Assembly (NCBI GenBank): GCA_027415455.1
Contig: DAIBSV010000039.1
Coordinates: 1-13,463, forward strand
DNA from: Nitrospirota bacterium
GTDB taxonomy: Bacteria > Nitrospirota_A > Leptospirillia > Leptospirillales > Leptospirillaceae
Length of the DNA: 13,463 nt
Reading direction: 5' to 3'
Part shown: positions 1 to 5,808 of the stretch, piece after piece
Layout of the letters: the number at the start of each line of letters is the position of its first letter
How positions within the stretch are numbered: position 1 is the first letter of the stretch
Position numbers and translations under genes: made by a program
Notes under the pieces: generated by a model
The model's input: only the letters and a program-made list of their open reading frames with translations
Databases searched by the model: none
Told to the model about the DNA's origin: nothing

Positions 1-65
1 GAGCCATCACATCGAATGCCCCTCCCTCGGGTCCGCCCCTTTCGGAGAGGAATCTTTGAGGCCCT

Positions 66-515
66 CTATCCGCCCTTCCGCAGGAGCAGACGGTTCAGGG
101 CGTTGGCGAACCGCTCGCGGTCGGAGGCGGAGAAGGGAGCGGGGCCGCCCGTCGTCACGCCTCCGCTCCGGAGCTCCTGCATGAAGTTGCGCACCGAGAG
201 ACGCTCCCCCACCGTCTCCGGATCGAAGACCTCCCCGTGGGGGGAGAGGGCGACGGCTCCTTTTTCGACGACCTTCGCCGCGAGCGGGATGTCGGCGCTC
301 ACCACGAGATCCCCCGTCCCGACCCTCTCCGCGATCCAGGTGTCGGCGACGTCGAGGCCCGAACCGACCACCACCCGTTCGAAAAGGGGAGAGTCGGGAA
401 GATGGATCGCCCGGTTCGCCACGAGAACCAGGGGCACTCCGGTCCGATTGGCGGCCCGGAAGAGGATCTCCTTGGCCGCCTTCGGACATCCGTCGGCATC
501 GACATAGATTTTCAA
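66..515 (-). CDS. YaiI/YqxD family protein (UPF0178, DUF188), PIN-like fold
   Basis: This 149-residue protein matches the usual length of about 150 for the YaiI/YqxD family. The family is thought to have a PIN-nuclease-like fold, but its cellular role is not established. Visible family signatures are the N-terminal acidic motif DADGCPKA (residues 6-13), VVSADIPLA (71-79), and a C-terminal block with LRSGGVTTGGP (115-125) followed by FSASDRERFANAL (128-140). I chose the TTG start at 513-515 because the conserved KIYVDADGCP begins right there and a GGAG lies 8 bases upstream of it. A longer open frame to 701 adds about 60 residues of arginine-rich, unconserved sequence and was discarded. It is the last gene on the minus strand before the left edge and stands apart from its neighbours. 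Family assignment is confident; function is not. Confidence 0.9.
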   Translation of the reverse strand: MKIYVDADGCPKAAKEILFRAANRTGVPLVLVANRAIHLPDSPLFERVVVGSGLDVADTWIAERVGTGDLVVSADIPLAAKVVEKGAVALSPHGEVFDPETVGERLSVRNFMQELRSGGVTTGGPAPFSASDRERFANALNRLLLRKGG

Positions 516-736
516 GGCAGGGACTCCTGTCGGATAAGGGGGACCGTGTCCGTGCGACCGGTTTCCTCCACGATACCGGAGGCGGGGGCTCCGGGCAACC
601 GTCCTGTCCACCCGGTAATCGGGTCGCGCAGGGTTTTCGTCCGGTTCATTCCTGTTTTGCACTCCTCGTCGGAAGGCTCTGGCTGTCCTGAAAATCCCCA
701 TTCCCGCATGTGTTGTTCCAAACGGGTCCGGAGAGG

Positions 737-775
737 CCCTGTTCGCCTGAGTGGAACGGGTGTCCTTTTTGTTTT
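737..775 (+). terminator. Candidate Rho-independent terminator on plus, orphan
   Basis: CCCTGTTC (737-744) pairs with GAACGGG (754-760) with one bulged T and a 9-base loop. It is followed on the plus strand by a T-rich tract (TTTTTGTTTT, 766-775). The geometry is that of an intrinsic terminator reading rightward. No plus-strand gene is recognised upstream, so what it would terminate is unknown: a small RNA, antisense transcription, or nothing. Confidence 0.45.
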
Positions 776-810
776 CCCTTGATCACGTGAACGGTTGATG
801 GAGAAGGCGC

Positions 811-834
811 GGCCGGAGAGAGGATCCTCCGGCC
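811..834 (-). terminator. GC-rich hairpin downstream of the exported-protein gene
   Basis: A perfect 8-bp inverted repeat, GGCCGGAG (811-818) and CTCCGGCC (827-834), has an 8-base loop and begins 14 bases after the stop of the minus-strand exported-protein gene. Its position suggests a terminator or 3' stabilising hairpin. In the minus direction it is not followed by a clear T-run, so Rho-independent termination is uncertain. Confidence 0.4.
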
Positions 835-847
835 GGATGGGGTGGGA

Positions 848-1345
848 TTACCGCGCGGCCCAGACGAGGTCTTTCTTCGAGCCGATGCGGGCGGTGAGGA
901 GGGAGAGGGCCCGGTCGAGGGGAAGGTCGAGAGTTTTTCCCGTGGCGAATCGGCGGATCCGGAGGATCGTGCCATTTCCGGTGCGGAAGATTCCCGCGAT
1001 CTGGATCCGTTCCTCCTTGTGGAAGAGGGCCCGGGAGAGGACCTCGTCGATCGGACCCTGGTCGAAGAGGCCGTGGTGGAGGAGCCGTCCTTTGGCGTCG
1101 AAACTCTGGACGATCACGCCCACGAAGAACTTTGGCGTTCCGAGGAAGCGGAAGACCATCTTCCGGCTTCCGGCGAAGGCCGGGGTCCTGGGAATGGGGA
1201 TCCGGACCCCCGGAGTTCCGGTCTGAACCACCAGGGTGCGAAGATCGACCGGAGAGCCCGTTGAGGTCGAGGCCATGGCCGGAGTCCCTGCCAGAAGAGC
1301 CGGCAGAAGAAGCGCCGAAAGGCGGATCAGACGAAGATGTGTCAC
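848..1345 (-). CDS. Small exported protein of unknown function
   Basis: This 165-residue protein is not recognised as a member of any family I know. The N-terminus is a typical signal peptide: a basic start (MTHLRLIR), a leucine/alanine-rich core (residues 9-20), and a likely signal peptidase I site after the AMA at 23-25, leaving a mature periplasmic or secreted domain of about 140 residues. That domain is rich in beta-type hydrophobic/charged alternation (for example KFFVGVIVQSF around 74-84) and has no cysteine, so it lacks disulfides. The GTG start at 1343-1345 is supported by AAGGAG 7 bases upstream and by the signal peptide starting immediately. It appears to be a single-gene unit, with a hairpin 14 bases after its stop. 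The gene looks real from the codon pattern, Shine-Dalgarno site and signal peptide; function unknown. Confidence 0.8.
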   Translation of the reverse strand: MTHLRLIRLSALLLPALLAGTPAMASTSTGSPVDLRTLVVQTGTPGVRIPIPRTPAFAGSRKMVFRFLGTPKFFVGVIVQSFDAKGRLLHHGLFDQGPIDEVLSRALFHKEERIQIAGIFRTGNGTILRIRRFATGKTLDLPLDRALSLLTARIGSKKDLVWAAR

Positions 1346-1924
1346 AGAAGAGCTCCTTTCGGATGTTGGTCGGATTTGCGCCTTCCCTTATTGATGAAGC
1401 GAGTCCTGCAAACTGCATGCCGATAAGGCCTTCGGGAGGAGCGGAGTGGGGGAGGCCTTGTGTGCGGGCTCCGGGAGGAATTGCCGGCGAAGTCCCGTCG
1501 TACCTTTTTCCGGTTTCGTTCACCCGTGAAACCCTCTCCCTGGCATGGGGTTTCATGGGGTACCCCTCCTGAAACCCCTGTTTCTTGATCAATGATGGGA
1601 ATAGTTGGGCCATTTTACGGGAATGGCTCCCCCCGAAAACACCAAAATATCCGTTAAACTCGTGAGAGGCGGGATTGGGTCTTCGGAGATCGGAGGAAAG
1701 AAAGGACGGTTTTCCGGAGAGGGTCGAGAAAGAGGGACGCGGGAGGCAAGGGCTTTTTTCCGCAGGTCGGAGTCCATCCCGAACACGCTCCCGTTGCCCG
1801 TCCTGTGGAGGGTTTCCTTAAAACGGCCGAACAGGAAATTAGGATGAGAGGAGGAGCGGCTGGAGTGGTCGCCCTTCCGGAAGTCGGAGGGGAGTCTGCG
1901 GAGGGGGGGATGAGCGAATGCGAA
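1346..1924. other. Gene-poor interval with inverted repeats
   Basis: About 580 bases lie between the exported-protein start and the end of the hicA homology. The part next to 1345 should hold that gene's promoter, but I could not identify convincing -35/-10 boxes. Nested GTTTC/GAAAC inverted repeats occupy 1512-1578 (listed separately) and a TTGATCAA palindrome lies at 1585-1592. The stretch 1654-1924 is open on the minus strand only as the out-of-frame tail of hicA. A minus-strand frame at 1589-1786 contains DSDLRKKALA, vaguely like the N-terminus of some IS630-type transposases, but too short to call. Confidence 0.5.
1512..1578. repeat. Cluster of nested inverted repeats with GTTTC/GAAAC arms
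   Basis: Two adjacent inverted repeats are seen. GGTTTC (1512-1517) pairs with GAAACC (1528-1533). GGGGTTTC (1547-1554) pairs with GAAACCCC (1571-1578), the latter enclosing the inner palindrome GGGGTACCCC (1557-1566). All arms share the same core, so alternative pairings are possible. It lies about 170-230 bases upstream of the exported-protein gene (minus). Possible roles are operator sites, an RNA structure or a small mobile-element remnant; the sequence does not decide between them. Confidence 0.55.
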
Positions 1925-2118
1925 TCAGAATTGTTTTGGAATCCGGCCTGTTCCAACATTCCGTTGGCCGAATGACGGGATTTGATGTGGGAGTCCACCG
2001 GGAAATGGCGTTTTGTGATCGGACTGAACCAGATTTCATGGTCGCCCTTTCCATGTCGCACAAGGATGCATCCATGCTCGCGGAGGGTTCGTAGGATGTC
2101 TGGAGTGAAGCCGGACAT
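1654..2118 (-). CDS. hicA: HicA-type mRNA interferase toxin, frameshifted at the C-terminus
   Basis: Residues 1-60 are a nearly complete HicA toxin (YcfA family, double-stranded-RNA-binding-like fold, ribosome-independent mRNA cleavage). Visible are the catalytic histidine in HGKGDHEIW (H27 within residues 22-30), then SPITKRHFPV (32-41) and IKSRHSANGMLEQAG (45-59). HicA proteins of this group normally stop a few residues after that last motif. Here the frame instead runs on for about 94 proline/serine-rich residues without family character. Adding one C to the CC at 1938-1939 would restore an ending Pro-Lys-Gln-Phe-stop, with TGA at 1925-1927 and a 64-residue protein, the normal length. So the homologous region is 1925-2118 and the tail is a frameshift product or a sequence error. 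The ATG overlaps the hicB stop as TGATG, implying translational coupling. Family identity is confident; activity is uncertain. Confidence 0.75.
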   Translation of the reverse strand: MSGFTPDILRTLREHGCILVRHGKGDHEIWFSPITKRHFPVDSHIKSRHSANGMLEQAGFQNNSDSHSLIPPSADSPPTSGRATTPAAPPLILISCSAVLRKPSTGRATGACSGWTPTCGKKPLPPASLFLDPLRKTVLSFLRSPKTQSRLSRV

Positions 2119-2363
2119 CAGGCAGGTAGAAGAATGGTTCGGTCGGAGTGGAGAAGGATTCGGACGGGACCTGAGGGAGTTTCCGCCAGTTCAAGGAGTT
2201 CCGGAATCAAAACGCTCAACTTTTCAAGAAGGATCTCGGTTGTTTCCGCTTCGGTGATAAGGCCAGGGAGATCGCCGCTTGACGCCACCCATACTCCAGT
2301 CTCGTCGTCCCAAAAAGCCAGAATTTCGACTTTTTTTTCATCGACCGTGGTCTTTTCCGTCAT
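2118..2363 (-). CDS. hicB: HicB-type antitoxin (DUF1902-like)
   Basis: This 81-residue protein is encoded directly upstream of hicA, with the TGATG junction shared between its stop and the toxin start. The core resembles the DUF1902/HicB fold: WDDETGVWVASSGDLPGL (residues 18-35) followed by an acidic helix ending ELLELAE. This is the partial RNase-H-like domain by which HicB antitoxins bind and neutralise HicA. No ribbon-helix-helix or helix-turn-helix DNA-binding domain follows, so autoregulation would need another mechanism. I used the ATG at 2361-2363. An in-frame GTG at 2397-2399 would add 12 residues, but neither start has a well-spaced Shine-Dalgarno (AAAGGAG lies 14 bases before the GTG). 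The order antitoxin-then-toxin is common for this subgroup. An IS605-type scar adjoins its 5' side, consistent with an acquired module. Confidence 0.8.
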   Translation of the reverse strand: MTEKTTVDEKKVEILAFWDDETGVWVASSGDLPGLITEAETTEILLEKLSVLIPELLELAETPSGPVRILLHSDRTILLPA

Positions 2364-2424
2364 CCTATGACCGCATTGGAGACCCCGTACGAAAGGCACG
2401 GGAGGAATGCGCTCTCCTTTCTGT

Positions 2425-2603
2425 TAAGTTGTGGGGGCGGGCCTTCCACCAGCCGGGTGTTACCGCTTTGTTTTTACGGCCCTTGTAACGCGGTCTTGCG
2501 ACCGTCTCCCCTCGCCAATGTGGCCGACCGGTGTTTGGTCCCGATCCGTTTCGTCCTTGCCCTTAGGTTGTCTGCAACCGGGACTGGAAGACGCCGGGAC
2601 TGA
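2425..2603 (+). pseudogene. Decayed C-terminal remnant of a TnpB-like protein
   Basis: The plus-strand frame ending at TGA 2601-2603 contains a degraded pattern resembling the end of IS200/IS605 TnpB. A Ser-Cys-Gly-Gly is followed by VLPLCFYGPCNAVL and then SPLANVADR. In intact TnpB this corresponds to the second half of the zinc ribbon (CxxC), a DRDxNA RuvC-III motif and an NLA-type tail. The aspartate/asparagine catalytic block and one CxxC are missing or scrambled, so it cannot be functional. The call rests mainly on its position immediately before a recognisable IS605-type right end; the protein similarity alone is weak. It could also be a non-coding scar. Confidence 0.35.
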
Positions 2604-2725
2604 GGAAACATCCCGGGGTGGGTCTTGAACCTTTCGGCAACGGAGTTCAAAAAGAACTGAGGTTGGTCAACCCGAGCCTGAAACACCTCCTTTCAAGCTC
2701 CGCCGTTCACGGCGGGGTGGTTGAC
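2500..2725 (+). mobile_element. IS200/IS605-type right end with omega-RNA-like structured tail
   Basis: This stretch has the look of the 3' end of an IS605/IS1341 element. A structured GC-rich region ends in a stem CTCCGCCG (2698-2705) / CGGCGGGG (2710-2717) with loop TTCA, followed by TGGTTGAC (2718-2725). Upstream are further small hairpins: GGTTG-TCTG-CAACC (2566-2579), AGTTC-AAAAA-GAACT (2644-2658) and GGTTG-GT-CAACC (2661-2672). In intact elements this region is both the TnpA substrate and the scaffold of the TnpB guide (omega) RNA, whose guide would begin right after the end, here from 2726. No tnpA or intact tnpB is present, so the element is a remnant. The left boundary is approximate. 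Identification is from remembered family features, not from an alignment. Confidence 0.55.
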
Positions 2726-3093
2726 GCGGGAGTCCTCCGAACACGATTACAGTAATATAGCTCCTCGAGGATCTCAAAGGAACTTTCTGGGTGTTCCGTC
2801 GGGCTCCTCCATACGGAGTGGCAGACCTTTAAGACAGGGCTTGCCGCGGCAAGGACGGCTCCCGCCGGATCTTCACGATTCCGGTCGATTTCTTCTTGAG
2901 GCAGAAGTGTCGGCATAGTCGCGCCTCATGGGGAATGGAGGGCCCGAAGAAGTCCGGAAGAAGGTTTCGGATGCGGCCTCTCCTGAACCCTCCGATCTTT
3001 TTTCTCCCGCATCTTTGGAATAGGATGAAGGAAAAGGGGAGTGGGGTGAGCGCGGACCGCGAAGGGGCCTCGATGGGGCGAAGGAGCCGGGGA
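2726..3093. other. Gene-free interval between the IS scar and the cysteine-peptidase gene
   Basis: No gene is recognised here. A minus-strand frame of 69 codons (2707-2916) begins MPTLLPQEEIDRNREDPAG and ends inside the IS hairpin loop. It has no Shine-Dalgarno and no family resemblance that I can name, so it may be a chance frame or a fragment. The part from about 2900 is open on plus in frame with the downstream peptidase, but precedes its signal peptide and is better read as 5' untranslated or promoter DNA. No convincing promoter boxes were found. Confidence 0.45.
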
Positions 3094-3735
3094 ATGGGGC
3101 GGGCGAAAGCGATGGGGAGGGTTCTGATTCTTCTGGCGATCCTGGGGATTCTCTTCGGGGCCGCGCCGGCCCGGGCGGACTGGACACTGGTCGGACCCGG
3201 AAGCTACGTCGTGGGGATTCCTCCCGGCTATGTCCGGGCCTGGGCCCGGCCCCGGGAGGTGGGACGCCAGGAGGAGACCAACTGGTGCTGGGCGGCCACC
3301 GTGGCGATGGTGCTGAACTTCGCCCATGTTCCCGTGACCCAGGATGAGATCGTGAAACGGGTCTTCGGTCGCGATGTGAACAAGCCCGCGACCATGATCC
3401 AGATCATGCAGGCGATCGACGGATGGCGCTCCGTCTACAAGGGGAAGACGGTGGTGGTCAACGCCTTTCTCGAGCCCTCCGGCGAGCAGATCCTCCACGA
3501 TCTCTACCTGAACTATCCGGTCATCCTGGCGCTCAAGGTCGGAAAAAGGATCGGCCACGCCGTCGTGGTCACGGCGGCCAAATACACGCTGGTCGGAGGC
3601 AAAAAGCGGATCGACTACTTCCTCGTCCGGGATCCCTGGCCCCAGAATCCCTCCGAAGCCCGGCTCGATCCCCCCCTCTTCAAGGACATCATCGGCGCCG
3701 TCGGGGTGCGGATCTCCCTCGTAAAAGCCCCCTGA
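3094..3735 (+). CDS. Secreted papain-like / C39-like cysteine peptidase
   Basis: This 213-residue exported protein has the fold signature of papain-like or C39-like cysteine peptidases. The catalytic cysteine motif is TNWCWAA (C65), with a histidine in GHAVVV (H155) and an aspartate in VRDPWP (D180), the expected Cys-His-Asp order and spacing. Residues 1-28 form a signal peptide (basic start, hydrophobic core LILLAILGILFGAA, cleavage after ARA), so it should act in the periplasm or outside. I chose the ATG at 3094 because AAGGAG lies 7 bases upstream. Upstream in-frame ATGs (3073, 3025, 2896) lengthen the signal peptide unnaturally. It is a lone plus-strand gene converging on the nitroreductase gene 25 bases away. 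Substrate unknown. It lacks the ABC-transporter part that bacteriocin-processing C39 proteins carry, so free substrate cleavage, amidase or transglutaminase-like chemistry is also possible. Confidence 0.8.
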   Translation: MGRAKAMGRVLILLAILGILFGAAPARADWTLVGPGSYVVGIPPGYVRAWARPREVGRQEETNWCWAATVAMVLNFAHVPVTQDEIVKRVFGRDVNKPATMIQIMQAIDGWRSVYKGKTVVVNAFLEPSGEQILHDLYLNYPVILALKVGKRIGHAVVVTAAKYTLVGGKKRIDYFLVRDPWPQNPSEARLDPPLFKDIIGAVGVRISLVKAP

Positions 3736-3760
3736 TCCGAAGGAGCCCCTCCGGTTTTGG

Positions 3761-4396
3761 TCAGGAGACGGTCGGAGGACTCTTCCTGTCCCTGACAGGC
3801 CGGGCCCATCCTCCTTCGAAGAGGATCCGGTCCAGGGGCTCCCGGGTGCGCTCGGTCGCCTCCCGGGCCGCAAGCTCCGGGTCGAGGAGGGAGGGGGAGC
3901 CGGCGTACCCGACCGCGATCATCGACATGGGCGTAAAGTCCCCCGGAATGGCAAATTCCGTCCGGAGGCCCTCCGGATCGAACCCCCCCATCACATGGGC
4001 GGCCAGTCCCTGGGCCTGGGCCTCGACCAGAAGCGCCATCGTCGCCATGCCGGTGTCGTGTTCCCCCCACCGGTTGGGGGAGCGGTCGTGGGAAAAATGG
4101 TCCCGGGCGAGGGTGGCGACCAGGATCTGGGCGTTCCTGGCCCACAGGCGGTTCCCCGGGGTCAGGCAGTCGAAGGCCTTCCCCCAGCCCTCCCGGTCGT
4201 AGAACCGGTTCCAGAAGATGAAGCGCCAGGGCTGGTCGTTGAAACAGGACGGCGCCCATCGGGCCGCCTCGAAGAGGGAGAGAAGGGAGCCGAAGAGAAC
4301 GGGACGGTCCGGGTCGAAGGCCCGGGTGCTGAAGCGTTCCGCGAGAAGCGGGACGATCGGGGAATCCGTCCGGGCGTTTTTATCCGCCATGGTCAT
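3761..4396 (-). CDS. Nitroreductase-family FMN oxidoreductase
   Basis: This 211-residue protein has the layout of small FMN-dependent nitroreductases. An N-terminal FMN-contacting RFSTRAF (residues 21-27) is followed by EAARWAPSCFNDQPWRFIFW (43-62), the most typical segment of the family. The C-terminus ends in the usual PLDRILFEGGW block. Such enzymes are cytosolic homodimers that use NAD(P)H to reduce nitro compounds, quinones or enones; related folds oxidise azolines in peptide natural-product pathways. The ATG at 4394-4396 overlaps the pmbA stop as ATGA, which indicates coupled translation. A second ATG two codons later has a better-spaced GGGGGA and could be the true start (209 residues). 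It is the last gene of the tldD-pmbA operon. The physiological substrate cannot be read from the sequence. Confidence 0.88.
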   Translation of the reverse strand: MTMADKNARTDSPIVPLLAERFSTRAFDPDRPVLFGSLLSLFEAARWAPSCFNDQPWRFIFWNRFYDREGWGKAFDCLTPGNRLWARNAQILVATLARDHFSHDRSPNRWGEHDTGMATMALLVEAQAQGLAAHVMGGFDPEGLRTEFAIPGDFTPMSMIAVGYAGSPSLLDPELAAREATERTREPLDRILFEGGWARPVRDRKSPPTVS

Positions 4397-5757
4397 TCCC
4401 CCGCGATCCGCAGTCCCTCCACCAGAAGGGAGGGGGTGTTGACCGAGGAGCGGATTTCGAGGTCGTTGCCGACCTCCACGATTCCCCGGTAGAGATCGTC
4501 GAGGGTTCCCGCGATGGTGATCTCGGAGACGGGGTGGACGATCGCCCCGTTTCTGATCCAGTACCCGAAGGCTCCCCGGGAGTAGTCCCCCGTGACCGTG
4601 TTGACGCCGAAACCGATCAGCTCCGTCACCAGAAGCCCCTCGGAAATTCCGGCGATGAGTTCCTCCCGGGACTTCGTTCCGGGGGAGACCACCAGGTTCG
4701 AGACGCCGACTCCCGGCCCGTCGGAAAGAGACCGGACGGCGTTTCCGGTGGAGTGCCGGCGGAGCTTCCGGGCCGAATAGGTGTCGAAAAGATAGGTGGT
4801 GAGGACCCCCCTGTCCACGATCGTCTTGGGCCGCGTGGGGAGCCCTTCTCCGTCGAAGGGGCGGCTTCCCAGCCCTCCCGGGATGAACGGGTCCTCCCGG
4901 AGGGTCACCTTGTCCGACATCACTGGAGTTCCCTCCCGATCCTTCAGGTAGGTGGCGTTTCTGTAGAGGGAGGAGCCGGAAATGGCGCCCGCGAAGTGGC
5001 CGATCAGGCTCCGGGCCGTTTCGGGGTCGAAGAGGACCGGGTAGGAGCCTGTCGGGACCCGTCGGGCGTGAAGCCGCGAGACGGTCCGGAGTGCGGCCTT
5101 TTTCCCAACGGCGCCGGGGTCCTTCGTCGCCTCCCAGGCGGGGCCCACCACATACCAGTAGTCGCGTTCCATCGCGTCCTTGTCGGTCGCGATCACCGAA
5201 CAGGAGAGGGAATAGGAGCTTTTCCGGTATCCGCCCAGGAATCCCAGGGTGTTGCCGAAGACGATCCGGGCCTGGGAGCGGGCGCAGTCGGCCCCTTCCG
5301 AGTTCGTGATCCGGGGGTCAAACCCCAGGGCGGCCTCTTCCGAGTCGCGGGCCCGCTCGAAGAGATCCTCCCGGCTCGGAATGACGGTCTCCGGAGGAAA
5401 GAGGGTCTCCGGATCGACGGACGGGGGGAGAAGCGCCTCCGGAAGGCCGGCGAAGGGGTCGGAGGCGGTGTGGCGGGCCATCGCCACCGCCCGGGCGACC
5501 AGCTCGTCGATGTGCGGTTTCGAGAGATCCCGGGTCGAGATGCTCGACTGGGATTGCCCGACGAAGACCCGGATCCCCAGCCCCTGGCTCTGGGAGGCCT
5601 GGATCTTTTCCAGGGCGCCTTTTCTCACGGTGACATTTTCCTCGTCGGTCCAGACGTAAAGGGCGTCGGCCGAGGTCGCTCCCGCGCGTTTCGCCGCCTC
5701 CAGGATGTGGGCCACCGCATCCTGCCCGCTGTCGAAGTCCTTGATCGCTGTGCTCAT
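4393..5757 (-). CDS. pmbA: PmbA/TldE, metalloprotease-like subunit
   Basis: This 454-residue protein is full length compared with about 450 in Escherichia coli PmbA. It belongs to the TldD/PmbA (U62) family. Typical blocks are the N-terminal DALYVWTDEENVTVRKGALE (around residues 31-50), a GLGIRVFVGQSQSS region (61-74), and the C-terminal GPGVGVSNLVVSPG (around 347-360) and GDYSRGAFGYWIRNG. It lacks the HExxxH zinc site, as expected for this subunit. TldE pairs with TldD to form a cytosolic heterodimeric protease that degrades unfolded peptides and, in E. coli, matures microcin B17 and removes the CcdA antitoxin. The ATG start has GGAG 6 bases upstream. The gene lies 51 bases after tldD, and its stop overlaps the nitroreductase start by 4 bases. 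Confidence 0.95.
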   Translation of the reverse strand: MSTAIKDFDSGQDAVAHILEAAKRAGATSADALYVWTDEENVTVRKGALEKIQASQSQGLGIRVFVGQSQSSISTRDLSKPHIDELVARAVAMARHTASDPFAGLPEALLPPSVDPETLFPPETVIPSREDLFERARDSEEAALGFDPRITNSEGADCARSQARIVFGNTLGFLGGYRKSSYSLSCSVIATDKDAMERDYWYVVGPAWEATKDPGAVGKKAALRTVSRLHARRVPTGSYPVLFDPETARSLIGHFAGAISGSSLYRNATYLKDREGTPVMSDKVTLREDPFIPGGLGSRPFDGEGLPTRPKTIVDRGVLTTYLFDTYSARKLRRHSTGNAVRSLSDGPGVGVSNLVVSPGTKSREELIAGISEGLLVTELIGFGVNTVTGDYSRGAFGYWIRNGAIVHPVSEITIAGTLDDLYRGIVEVGNDLEIRSSVNTPSLLVEGLRIAGE

Positions 5758-5808
5758 TGTCTCTCCATTGTAGTCTTGGGTCGTCTGGTCTGGTGGGACT
5801 GCGTGGAA

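Larger units (their letters stand above)
516..847. other. Gene-free spacer with hairpins
   Basis: No credible gene is seen in these 332 bases between the exported-protein gene and the YaiI-family gene. The spacer holds two hairpins, listed separately, one reading as a plus-strand terminator and one close behind the exported-protein gene. Open frames here are short, arginine-rich and lack ribosome binding sites. Confidence 0.6.

Noticed and set aside
66..701. Longer 211-residue version of the YaiI-family protein
   Set aside because: The extra N-terminus is unconserved, and a TTG start with a well-placed GGAG lies exactly at the family's N-terminus.
1512..1578. CRISPR array, because of repeated GTTTC...GAAAC arms
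   Set aside because: The arms do not form equal-length direct repeats with spacers, and no cas gene is present.
783..1613. 276-codon minus-strand frame overlapping the exported-protein gene
   Set aside because: Shadow frame with Pro/Arg-rich sequence; the 848-1345 frame has the ribosome binding site and signal peptide.
1589..1786. Transposase fragment suggested by DSDLRKKALA
   Set aside because: Only about ten residues resemble an IS630-type N-terminus and the rest of the frame does not continue the match.
2707..2916. 69-codon minus-strand gene
   Set aside because: It ends inside the IS605-type hairpin loop, has no Shine-Dalgarno and no recognised family; kept only as a remark on the interval.
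2926..3873. 315-codon minus-strand frame opposite the cysteine peptidase
   Set aside because: Antisense shadow; the plus strand has catalytic motifs and a signal peptide, whereas this frame is Pro/Gly/Asp-rich.
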